From the NCBI GenBank assembly GCA_037447605.1, contig CM074811.1:2620809-2684808 (forward strand): 64,000 bases of DNA. The letters run 5' to 3'. Shown piece after piece: positions 12,883 through 23,112 of this stretch. The notes under the pieces are model-generated. The model ran no database searches and had not been told where the DNA came from. It worked only from the letters and a program-made list of their open reading frames with translations. Positions within the stretch are counted from its first letter, which is position 1; each line of letters starts with the position of its first letter. The DNA comes from Zygnema circumcarinatum (taxonomy: Eukaryota; Streptophyta; Zygnematophyceae; Zygnematales; Zygnemataceae). The translations under genes were made by a program, and so were the position numbers.

Positions 12883-13563
12883 GTGTTGATGTACACCAAG
12901 GGGGTACATCAAGGTGTTGGTACTTAGTTCCTAGCATGAATTCGGTCATGTTTGGTAAAGGACCGAACATGGGGGTGCCCATATCATTAGGGCACGGTAC
13001 GACAGGTCTAGGGATGGTCTAGGGTCGTAGGATTGCGGCATTGACTTAGACCGTACCAAAGGGGGTGCGCGGAGTGCGCCTGGACGGATTGGAGCGCGGC
13101 CATACGGAACGGCGCGCGAATTGTACGGACGACGCGAAAGTTTACGGATGCGGAGATTTTGGAAGCGCGAGAGGCGGATTTGCGTGAAGCGACAGGATTG
13201 GTCGCGACAGTACGCAAATCGCGGCGCATCTCTATGCGTGACGTGACGTTCAACTGTCCGTACGCTTCTGCATCGTCCGTACAATCACGCGCCATTCGTA
13301 CGGCCGCGCTCCCGTTCAGGCGCATTCCGCGCACCCCCTTTGGTACGGTCTAAGCCTGAGCCGTAACCTACGACCCTCGACCTTCACTAGACCTGCCGTA
13401 CCGTGCCCTAACGATGCGGGCGCCCCCCATGTTCGGTCCTACACCAAACATGACCATCCATGCATGGACATTGTCCCTATATCAACACATTGATGTCCCG
13501 GACAACACTCATGCGAGGAACTAAGTAAGTACCAACACTTTGATGTACCCTATACATCAACAC
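12883..13563. mobile_element. Foldback/MITE-like element with ~200 bp inverted repeats
   Basis: The left arm starts GTGTTGATGTA at 12883 and the right arm ends with its complement at 13563. Further matching blocks run inward in order: GGTACATCAAGGTGTTGG, TACTTAGTTCCT, CATGTTTGGT, GACCGAACATGGGGG, AGGGCACGGTACG, ACCGTACCAAAGGGGGTGCG and GCGCCTG. Each is mirrored near 13318-13555. The middle (13100-13310) is rich in CGTACGG-type words. No coding sequence and no clear target-site duplication were found. The arms are imperfect, so the element is not very recent. Confidence 0.72.
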
Positions 13564-13880
13564 GCACGAGTGCCGGAACGAGTGCTCTTTTGGAGTGGAA
13601 TCGCTAAGATGATGGTTTACCGGGGACTTGGCGGCGACCACGTGGGATCCCCTTGAAGACTAGCGCTGATGGTTGTTGTTGTCGTGAGGGGATCATGGAA
13701 CTCGCAATCGTAAAAGATAAAAGCCTGCCATCCGACGAGACATTTTCCTTGTCCGATTCATTGAACACGTAATCGCAGTACTACTGCGGACGAAACGTCG
13801 GCCGGCCCGTTTAAAGAACGAGTACATTGATTTGTTCCCGATCCTATTCAAAAAGAGTACTCGTTCCGGCACTCGTTCGC
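13564..13880. mobile_element. Second, smaller inverted-repeat element
   Basis: ACGAGTGCCGGAACGAGTGC followed by TCTTTTG at about 13566-13595 is matched in inverted form by AAAAAGAGTACTCGTTCCGG plus CACTCGTTC at about 13850-13877. This makes a ~315 bp hairpin-type element directly next to the larger foldback. No coding sequence was seen. Confidence 0.6.
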
Positions 13881-14298
13881 CCGCACCGGTGCGCCGTTCT
13901 CCGTCCGCCGTTGACCTCACCCTGTACGGACAGGCACGCGCGCTCGAACGGTGCGATTCGAATCTGGCGACGCCGGCGAGGCGCTCCGCCAATCACGGCC
14001 TCTGCGACGTGATCGCGGGTGACTTGGCGACTGCCCTCCGCCTGTCGCACAAGCCGATGGCTTGTCGGTGGCTCCTGATTGGTGTGCATCACACTGATTG
14101 TCAAACAACGAATAGGATCGCGCCACGTAGAACATTATCCTTCTGGCGGCCACCCTCCGAGGCCGTACGGTGGGCGGCAGTCCGGCAGGTACTTAGCGGA
14201 ACTGCGCTCGGCGGCGTAGCAACGATCCGGATCGCTCTCCGACCTCCCCACCGAGCTCGCCGCCTCCCTCCCTCCCTCCCTCGCGCGCAGCCATAGCC
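13881..14298. promoter_or_regulatory. Upstream region of protease gene
   Basis: GC-rich sequence between the inverted-repeat element and the protease start codon, with a (CCCT)n-like stretch at about 14265-14285. No TATA box or defined operator was recognised. It probably contains the promoter and 5' UTR. Confidence 0.35.
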
Positions 14299-15817
14299 AT
14301 GGCGGTTCCCCCCCTCGCGCGTCTCTGCACTCCCCTCCTCTGCGTCCTCCTGATGTCGCTGACTCCCTTCACGTGTGCGGCTCCCCTTGCTCCTGAAGAA
14401 GGTAAGATTACCCCTTACATTCTACTGTCGCTTAATCAATGATCTCTTTGCTATATATTGGCGCTAGCACTGCTTCAAGGAGATGATGATGGATTCGAAT
14501 GGAAGCATAAATTTCTGCCACTACTTTCTGATCCTCACTCCAGCTGTCGTGTCTTATTGCATGCAGAGAAATTCCTCTTGCAGCTGAAGGCCTGGGTGGA
14601 GGGGACGGCCTGCGATCAGTTGGACGGCGTTACATGTGACAGCGCGGGCCACATCAGTGCCCTGTACGCATTTCTTCTCCGTGTTGGCTGACTGTACTGT
14701 GCTCAGTGTCTGACCTGCTGCCTTTCCCCTTCTCATGGGTCTCCACACCCTCGCGAACACTCCCAAACCCTCATTTTAATATATAAGTCTGCCATTTTGA
14801 TGCAGTTCTCTCCCCAAACATGCCGAGCCGGAGTCGGATTCGTCCACGAGCGCAGCGGAGCTGCCTGGCGTGGCACGGAGAGAGTTGGCGAGCACTCCCC
14901 CGGCAACAGTGGGCCTCAAGGCTCCTTCGACGAACAAGCATTTGCCTTTGCCCAAAAATGTGACCTTTTCCGGCTACATGACTCTTCCCACGGTCGGTGG
15001 ATCCGGCCGTCGGTTCATCCGCTACGGCTCCAAGGAGGCCAAGGCCTTAACTCCGAAGTTGTTCAAGAACTGCAACCTGGGTCTACCCGCCGCATCTGTC
15101 ATTCCAGGGTTCGAGGACAGCGGCATGAGCTCGGGCGTAGTGAAGCTCGTGATCTTAGACAGCAAAGGCGAATGGTACTCAGAGTGCTCGGGATCGCTGA
15201 TCGCTCCCAGGCTCGTGCTGACAGCTGGCCACTGCCTGTATGACACCGACAAGAATGTGTGGATGGTGGGCGGCTCCTACAACCTGGCAGCGTACTCAAG
15301 ATATAACACCCAATCTGACAAAAACTACTCCATGTCCTACTACTCGGAGGTCAGGGTGTTTTCTGCGTTTCAGACGTCCCCTACGTGGGAGAAGACTCTG
15401 TACGCCGGCAGCGACATTGCTTTAGTGAAGCTGCAGACCAGCCTTGCAGGGCAGACGTACTCATGGAGCGGCCCTTCCGCCAACCCACGTGCCAATTTCG
15501 GCTATCCTGCTGAATTTCAGGATGGCTATAAGCTCGATTACGACGTGACCACAGCTGCGCTGACTCGCGGCTGCCAAGGCTTCTCCTCGGCAATCATGTG
15601 CGAGGACGTCTCTATAGAAGGGGGCATGAGTGGAGGGCCGATATTTAGTCCCTACAACGGTGTGAACGTGGCGGGGACTCTTTCCGGGGGACAGTCGGAC
15701 GACAGTTGCCCTGCTTATTACACTTCTTTGAACGGCACGTACTCTTTGACGACTCTGGTCACCGCCATTGGCTGCAAATATACAGTAAGTGGAGGTGTGT
15801 ACAAGGCTTCGTGCTAA
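14299..15817 (+). CDS. Secreted trypsin-fold serine protease with an LRR N-cap-like segment
   Basis: Three exons (14299-14401, 14567-14663, 14806-15817) encode 403 aa in frame. Residues 1 to about 27 form a signal peptide (LLCVLLMSLTPFTCA). Residues 35-67, the whole second exon, look like an LRR N-terminal cap: FLLQLKAW, then C50 and C58 in TACDQLDGVTCDSAG, then HISAL. No leucine-rich repeats follow. The rest is a chymotrypsin-fold (S1, perhaps V8/S1B-like) domain: His209 in VLTAGHCLY, Asp270 in GSDIALVKL and Ser342 in GGMSGGPIF, so the catalytic triad is complete. The region between cap and protease may be a pro-segment. Secretion to vacuole or cell wall is inferred from the signal peptide. 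The substrate is unknown. S1 proteases with signal peptides are uncommon in land plants. Confidence 0.85.
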
Positions 15818-16928
15818 GCGTTGGCAGGTGGAGGGGGAGCACCTGCGAGAGTTGAAACCTTCGCTTCAAACGCCGCAGGAAGAGCAAGCGGATTATGGCT
15901 GCTGCCGCTTCTACGGGATAGGGGTAACTTATACTGGCCGTTGTTTGACTAAAGGGTGGTTAGTCGTTTTCCGGGCCGCCAAGATGTGAGAATAGTCTCC
16001 ATCACAAATGTTTCGTACTTAATAAGCAAGGAGCTTTTTGGGAGCAATGGTGATTTTTTTTGTGATTCGCTTGTAGTGAGGGCAGGCGGGGGAACAATAT
16101 GTTTTCAATGAATGGACTTGTCGGACAAGCTTTGCACTTGTTCTGTTTTACATGTACTGTTTACAGCAAAAGCTGATCTCGTTTGTGCCATATCATACTC
16201 TGCCATCTTTGCCCTATCTAGTGACGTGTTCACCAATGTGCCGCTTGCTCCAAGCGCTCCGTCGGCCAAACTGCGTATAACGCGCTCAATTGTTGAGTTG
16301 CGGTTGAGTTGCTCTAGTTGGCGACTGCCACATGAGTGAGTAATCGCTGTCGCGCTGCATTAGAGCGTCATGAGTGTTTGCACCACCTTGGCAGGTTCTC
16401 CACTTCTTAGTGCAATTCACCTTCTTCACTTCGCTCATCGAATCACACGGAACCCGCCAGCATGCAAATAAACATAAAATTACAAGGCATTTCATCGTAT
16501 GGAAAAGAATTACGAAAATCATTTTCGTATGCGCATAATTGCGTTGACACAGGACACAATCAAATGTCATGGAAAATGTACAAAAGGCATTGGCCATAAT
16601 GCCTTACTATCCCCGTTGCCACGAAGAGGATTAACATGTTCCCATTCTTCACCCTTTTTATTACCCATCGTTGAGAAACTTCAAGATTGTGGCGCCTGCG
16701 TGAGCGGCCGCCATCGAAAGGGATGAATGCGTTTTGCAGCCGATGAATAATGGACCTTGCACATCTCAGTAACTTCTCTTATGAAGAAGTGAAGAGAGAA
16801 CGAGATGGCGAAGGTGGCCGAAATCGTGATAAGGGGGGAAGAGAGAAGAGAGTGAGACGGAAGAGCGGAGATTGAGATGTAGCAGAGAGATGAGAGCGAG
16901 AGAAAGAGAGAGAGAGAGAGAGGGAGAG

Positions 16929-16962
<34 letters not shown>

Positions 16963-18442
16963 AGAGCAATGAATCGAAAACCGATGGATAGAGAAAGTGG
17001 CCGGAGAAGAGGTACTTGTTACTTTAATTTAATGTACCTTTAATTTTCGTGATTTCTATAATGAACTCTGCCTCCCAAACAAACCCTTGCCGTTTGCATG
17101 TTAGAATCAACAGCATTGAAATTTATTCACAGAGTCAGCACCAATCTACTTAGCGTTCATGTCCTAGAATTACAACTGTCAATCTCCAACCGTGAGTCCA
17201 ACACCAACCTGCTTAACGTTCAATTTTTCGGGTTAGCAGCCTTGACAGGATATCTGTTAGCAGGGAGTGAGCAGCCACCTGCTGCAGCCTCTCCCAGCGG
17301 TGCTCCCAGGCCTCGCTCACGAGCTTCAGGCTGCCCACCGCGTGTGCTTCCCTCCCTCCCCTTCCTCTTGACAAGGCTCGTTCTCGCCTTCCTTTTAGGG
17401 CCGTTGCGAACTAGGCGAGGCTAATGTCACATCCGTCTACGAATGACGACGTGCCACGTGTACCATATTGTATACGTGGCGAGTTGTGATTGGAGGTATT
17501 CGAATCATTCTCTATTAAGAGAAAGGAATGATTTTTTTCGTTTTTTCGCCTCTCCAGTGGCATTCAGTGCCAAGCCTTGCAGTCAAACTCTGCAGGCGCG
17601 ACTTTCGACGAATGAGGAGTCGGAGTTTTAGGGTTTTCAAGATATTTAGAGTACTTAGGGTGAGCATATTTAGTCATTAGTTTATGGCAGGAGGCTTGAG
17701 GGGAGGTGCTGATGAGGCGGCCCTTCCCTAGAGAAAGGCCCTCTGTGTGTCTCCGCTTCTCTCCCTCTCTCTCCCACTTGTCTCCTTCTCTCCTTTCTTT
17801 TCCCTGTTTTCTCCTCTCCACTCAGTCTCTCTCGATTCCTCGCTCCCTTCCCATCTCTGTTCCCCCTTCGCGCTCCCAGCTGCCAGCTGTCTCATTCTCT
17901 CCCTCCCCGTCTCCCTCAACCCATTCCCCATTCTGCCTCTCGCTGATCCCTCACTCTCTCTCAGTCGCCTTCAACCCCTTTCTCTTCTCTCCCTCCACCC
18001 TCCCCCACCTCCCCCCTCTCTTTCTCTGGCTCTCCCTCTTTTCTCCCTCTCTTTCTCTCTCCCCATATGGACACTACGAGCGCCCCCGCTCAGGGATTAG
18101 GGTTCCGGGCCCCACCGGAGGGCTCATGGCGAGAGACGTGGTCGCGGCGGCAGGGGGAACTGCAGACCCTTCAGCGTCCATTCGCAGTAATTCCTGTTGT
18201 ATACAATAGGGGTTTAGCCTAGAATAGGACACCGTACGGTTCTTAGCCATTGTCGCAGGTCTTTAGGAGATTCGGTCACTGCCGGAACAGACAGACATTC
18301 CGTCGCAAAGTGAGGACGCGAGACTTCTGAATAGGGCACGTGGAGAGCGGCGATAGGCCGCGCCATCACTGGAATCTGCTTAGAATGAATGTTGTAGTTG
18401 TGTCACGTGGCGCACAGCGATAGGCTGCGCGGTCAGCTTTGT
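15818..18442. other. Gene-poor stretch with GA/CT tracts
   Basis: No supported gene. It includes the protease 3' flank, an (AG)n microsatellite at about 16895-16960, and a long CT-rich tract at about 17745-18070 whose open frames are compositional. A minus-strand open frame at about 17225-17400 without a start codon (SLKLVSEAWEHRWERLQQ) may be a coding remnant but could not be assigned. Confidence 0.45.
16885..16965. repeat. (AG)n microsatellite
   Basis: Almost pure AG dinucleotide repeat, slightly interrupted, in the gene-poor region after the protease gene. Confidence 0.9.
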
Positions 18443-19294
18443 ATTGCTTATGGATAATTCTACTGCACCCCCGCGTTTTGGTTTTCGCACCCCCCTTTTG
18501 AAAATTTTGCCTGCCCGTTTTGGTTACGCCCCCTGTTTTGAATATTTCGGGAGGAAATCTTTTTCCCGCCCCTCCCGTCCCCTCCCCTCCCTTCCCCTGG
18601 TGTCCTCCCCTCCCCTCCCCTCCCCTTTTTCTGGATATTCAACCCCCCTCGTTTTCTCCTTTTCACTACTGACTTTCAACAATATGGGACAAAAGAAAAG
18701 GGGATTTGCATTGATCTCAAGATGGTGAAGCCATCAAATAAACATGGATAAAGTCAACATGGGAACCACAAGAAATTGGTCGCAAATGAACTAAGCACAG
18801 AATAATAGGAGCAAAAAACTAAACTAAACTAAGCTTAAGCGCAAAAACGCAGCCCTAAACGCAGTTGCGAAGGTCACCGATGTTGGGCAACTGTTACACT
18901 CAGGTTTTCAGGTTAGGATTGTAAACCCCCTAATTAAGGCAAGATCTTAAGTTGTGGCCTAGTTGCTTGCAATTGGAACATTTTTTCCCTTCAGCGTACT
19001 CGAAATGGGTCTTGTCCTGGCTGATTGCCAAACTACGCGCGCTAGTAGGTCGACCTCGTTTCTTCATAACCGGGTGGGGGTTTTGCAACTGCAATTGTTC
19101 GGCAGCCAATAGTTCATCTACCTGAGATGCAAGGACCAAGGGGGAGCGGAGGGGAGGGGACGGGAGGGCCGGGAAAAAGATTCCCTCCCGAAATATTCAA
19201 AACAGGGGGGGTTACCAAAACGGGCAGGCAAAATTTTCAAAAGGGGGTGCGAAAGCCAAAACGCAGGGGTGCAGTAGAATTATCCATTGCTTAT
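18443..19294 (-). mobile_element. Mutator-like (MULE) element 1 with 9-bp target duplication
   Basis: The element spans 18452-19285. Its ends are inverted repeats of about 150 bp (GGATAATTCTACTGCACCCC inward; right end the complement). It is flanked by a perfect 9-bp direct repeat, ATTGCTTAT, at 18443-18451 and 19286-19294. Long terminal inverted repeats plus a 9-bp duplication are typical of Mutator-like elements. Inside, the minus strand at about 18943-19139 encodes RGRPTSARSLAISQ and a CCHC knuckle (CSNCKQLGHNLRSC), as at the end of MuDR-type transposases. The transposase core is absent, so it is non-autonomous. A copy of the dispersed repeat family lies at about 18704-18800. Confidence 0.8.
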
Positions 19295-19909
19295 TGCTTC
19301 GGCGGACGATTGTACAAAATGTCCGGGGCGTACAGTACAGTAGGACCCCGTCATATTTTCCACCTTCAAAAGTGCGTCCCCAAGAAATTCGCCCCGATTT
19401 TGCCGAAACCACCTTTTTGTACGGTAACTAGTGTTAGCCGTACTACTCGTACTGTCCGTACTTTTCGTACTGTCCGTACTATCTGTACTAGCCGTTACGG
19501 GCTTACGCAAAACTCACCTAATCTCCCCGCTCGTGCCGCCGTAAGAGGCGCTCGCTTTTCTCCCCTTCTTCCTGGCTTCGATACGATACGATACGAAACA
19601 ATCGGTACGACACTATACGATACGATACGAAACGCCCCGATAGGTATTGTCCGTACGAGCCGTACGAGCTGAGACGAACAACAGAAAGCGGAAAAGGGTA
19701 ACTCTACTGCACCCCCGCGTTTTGTCTTTCGCACCCCCCTTTTGAAAATTTTGCCTGCCCGTTTTGGTACCCACCAGTTTTGAATATTTCGGGAAGGCCT
19801 GCCTCTGCTTCTCCTGTCCTCCCTGTGCCTTCTTCTCCTTCCTCCCTGTTCTGTCTCGGCCTCCCTCTCAAGCTCAGTTTCTCCTCTTTCCTTCTTTCCT
19901 TCCTTCCTC

Positions 19910-20060
19910 CTCTCCCTTCCTCTCCCTCCTCCTCCTTCCTACTCCTCCCTCCCTCCCCTCCTCTCCCTCCCTCCCTCCCTCCCTCCCTCCCCTCCCCTCC
20001 CTCCCTTCCCTCCCTCCCTCCCTCCCTCCCCTCCCTACCCTCCCTCCCTCCCTCCCTCCT
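19910..20060. repeat. (CCCT)n low-complexity tract
   Basis: Nearly pure pyrimidine CCCT/CCT repeats inside Mutator-like element 2. Its counterpart on the other arm is the purine tract at 20395-20620, so the two arms could pair. Confidence 0.9.
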
Positions 20061-20394
20061 TTTCTGGACATTCCACCCCCCTCGTTTTCTCCTTTTCACT
20101 ATTGACTTCCAACAATGTGCGACAAAAGAAAAGGGGATTTGCATTGGTCTCAAGATGGTGAGGCCATCAAATAAACATGGACAAAGTCAACATGGGAACC
20201 ACAAGAAATTGCAAACCGAGAAGAGGAGAGACGAGGAGGGGAGGGCAAGGGAGGGCAGGGCAGGGGAGGGGGGGAGCGGAAGGGAGCGGGCGGGAGGGGA
20301 GGGCCGAGGAGGACAGGGAGGGGACGGGAGGGGAGCGGGCGGGAGGGAAGGGCTGGGGAGGAAAGGGTAGAGGAGGGGAGCTGAGCGGAGCGGA

Positions 20395-20620
20395 GGGGAG
20401 GGAGGGAGGGAGGGGAGGGGAGGGAGGGAGGGAGGGAGGGAGGGAGGGAGGGAGGGAGGGAGGGAGGGAGGGAGGGGAGGGGAGGGAGGGGAGGGGAGGG
20501 AGGAGGGAGGGGAGGGAAGGGGAGGGAGGAGGAGGGAGGGAGGGAGGGAGGGAGGGAGGGGAGGAGGAGGGAGGGAGGGAGGGAGGGGAGGGGAGGGAGG
20601 GAGGGAGGGAGCGGAGGGGA
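20395..20620. repeat. (GGGA)n low-complexity tract
   Basis: Nearly pure purine GGGA/GGA repeats inside Mutator-like element 2. It is roughly complementary to the pyrimidine tract at 19910-20060. Confidence 0.9.
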
Positions 20621-20979
20621 CGGGACTGGCGGGAAAAAGATTTGTTCCCGAAATATTCAAAACTGGGGGGGTAACCAAAACGGGCAGGAAAAGTTTTCAA
20701 AAGGGGGGTGCGAAAGACAAAACGCGGGGGTGCAGTAGAGTTACCCGCGGAAAATTACGTCTATGCGTCACGATATGTCACGATACGATACGATACTAAA
20801 CGAGACAGTACGATACGGTACGATACCATACGGTACGATACGTACGGTCCAACATTTCCTCTAACATAATACCGCCCGTCTATTCGTAACACGAACCTTA
20901 TATATGAAAAATTAATATTTTCGCCTCATATTGGCCGGAACCAGGGTGGAAAATATGAGGACCCCCTACTGTACCCGTA

Positions 20980-23112
20980 CAAGCTGTACTAGCCGTCACG
21001 GGCTTACGCAAAACTCACCTATTCTCCCCGCACGCGCCGCCGTAAGAGGCGCTCGCTCTTCTCCACTTCTTTTTGGATTCGATACGATACGATACGGCCC
21101 GATACGGTACTATCCGTACTAGCCGTACGAGCTGTAGTACAGTAGGACCCCATCATATTTTCCACCTCAACATTTGCGTCACCAATAAATTCGCACCAAT
21201 TTTGCCGAAACCACTTTTTTGTACGGTAACTTCGTGTTAGCCGTACAATCCGTAAAATTCGTACAATTCATTCTATCCGTACTAGCCGTACTAGCTGTAG
21301 TAGCCGTCACGGGCTTACGCAAAACTCACCAAATCTCCCCGCTCGTGCCGCCGTAAGAGGCGCTCACTCCTCTCCCCTTGTTATTGGCTTCGATACGATA
21401 CGACACGATACGAAACGCCCCGATACGGTACTATCCGTATTAGCCGTACGAGCTGTAGTACAGTGGGGGGTCCTCATATTTTCGCCATGGTATTGGCCAA
21501 AAAGGGGCGAAAATATTGATTTTGCAAATATAAGGTTCGTGTTACCAATAGGCTTTCGGTAACATGTTAGAGTTCATGTTTGTCCGTACGTATCGTATCG
21601 TGTAATATCGTATCGTATCGAACCATATCGTCCAATATCTATCGTACCGTTCCGTATCGTATCGTCCAATATCATACCGTATCGTACTATATCGTACCAT
21701 ATCGTACCGTATCTATCGTACCGTGTCGTATCGTATCGCATACACGTAGTTTTCCGCTCTTCGCGTTGTTTTTCTCATTGATGATGCTATAATTATCAAT
21801 AGTGGAAGAGCACACCCATGATGAAATAAATGAGTGAGTTAATATTAGGCTGGGGGTTGACGGGCTTCCACGGCAATGAAACAAAACGGGTGCCTTGTGC
21901 GACTTGGACGACGCTCAATACCAAAACACCTCTTCAAGTCAATATGCTTGCCGTTTAGATGGTTGATGTGGATGGTATATGGAGCAGACGAGGAGAGGAG
22001 CGAGCGCCTCTTACGGCGGACACCTGTGGGAAGATTCTACAACTCGTACGGCTAGTACGAATACAGTGGGGGGTCCTCATATTTTCGCCATGGTATTGGC
22101 CAAAAAGGGGCGAAAATATTGATTTTGCAAATATAAGGTTCGTGTTACCAATAGGCGGGCGGTATTATGTTAGAGTTCATGTTTGTCCGTATATATCGTA
22201 TCGTCTAATACCGTATCGTATCGTTACGTATCGTGTAGTATCGTATCGTATTGTGCCGTATCGAAGCCAAGATGAAGGGGAGAGGAGCGAGCGCCTCTTA
22301 CGGCGGCACGTGCGGGAAGATTCGGTTTGTTTTGCTTAAGCCCGTAACGGCTAGTAAAGCAAGTACGGTTAGTACGAATAGTACAAATAGTACGGTTAAC
22401 ACAGAGTTACCGTACAAAAAGGTGGTTTCAGCAAAATCGGGGCGAATTTCTTGGGAGCGCACTGTACAGGGTGGAAAATATGAGGACCCCCCACTGTAAT
22501 ACGGACAGTACGGTCAGTACGGCTAACATTTGAGTTACCGTACAAAAAGGTGGTTTCGGCAAAATCGGGGCGAATTTCTTGGGAGCGCACTGTACAGGGT
22601 GGAAAATATGAGGACCCCCCACTGTAGCCGTGTCGCGCTCGAATTTAAACGATACGGTACGATGCGGTACGATATGCCAGAAAACGATACGATACGATAC
22701 GTACGGACATACATGAACTCTAACATATTTCCGCTCGCCTATTGGTAACACGGACCTTATATTTGCCAAAAACAATATTTTCGCCCGATTTTTGCCAAAT
22801 GTAGGTGGAAAATATGATGGGGTCCTGGTGTAGCCGTTACGGGCTCCAAGCTTTTTGGTTTGCTGCCTCAGTGAACGCTAAGGCGTGCTTCATGTACTGT
22901 ATGCGGTTTGACACGATACGATACGCTACGATGCGGTGCGATATGGCAGGAAACGATACGCTGCGATACTATACGATACGTACGGACATACATGAACTCT
23001 AACATAATTCCGCTCGCCTATTGGTAACACGGACCTTATATTTGCCAAATACAATATTTTCGCCCGATTTTTGCCAAATGTAGGTGGAAAATATGACGGG
23101 GTCCTACTGTAT
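20980..23112. mobile_element. Nest of TA-flanked CAGT-end elements
   Basis: A cluster of termini of one family. Left ends (CAGTRGG..CCTCATATTTTC type) begin at 21140, 21461 and 22064. Right ends finish at 22496, 22624, 22830 and 23109. The unit 22064-22496 is the clearest: both ends are complementary and TA flanks each side. A segment of about 128 bp is tandemly duplicated (about 22400-22498 and 22525-22627). Internal DNA is CGATACGATACG, CCGTACTAGCCGTACG and CGCCGTAAGAGGCGCTC blocks, repeated in several units. No transposase is encoded, so these are MITEs or remnants. Confidence 0.65.

Larger units (their letters stand above)
19688..20754. mobile_element. Mutator-like element 2 with 8-bp target duplication
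   Basis: The element spans 19696-20746. Its terminal inverted repeats (GGGTAACTCTACTGCACCCC) are close relatives of those of element 1. It is flanked by GCGGAAAA at 19688-19695 and 20747-20754. The interior is almost all low-complexity: (CCCT)n at about 19910-20060 and (GGGA)n at about 20395-20620. It also has a dispersed-repeat copy at about 20135-20215. No transposase was found. Long open frames here are compositional and were not called. Confidence 0.78.
19338..20971. mobile_element. TA-flanked pogo/Tc1-like element interrupted by MULE 2
   Basis: The left end is TA then CAGTAGGACCCCGTCATATT at 19338. The right end at 20971 is the complement of CAGTAGGGGGTCCTCATATT, followed by TA. TA duplications and CAGT-starting inverted ends are hallmarks of the Tc1/mariner (pogo-like) group. 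The inside consists of CGTACTAGCCGTACG and CGATACGATACG words without coding sequence. It is split by a second Mutator-like element at 19696-20746. Pairing of these particular ends is inferred, because several similar termini lie nearby. Confidence 0.55.

Noticed and set aside
18700-18800. Helitron 3' end suggested by the GATGG..CCATC hairpin
   Set aside because: No CTRR terminus follows the hairpin at the expected distance, and the copy at 39057 has inverted ends, unlike Helitrons.
19764-20700. Long open frames of 113-196 residues on both strands in the CCCT/GGGA tracts
   Set aside because: They are pure Pro/Ser/Leu or Gly/Arg/Glu runs created by low-complexity DNA, open in several frames at once, and lie inside a Mutator-like element.
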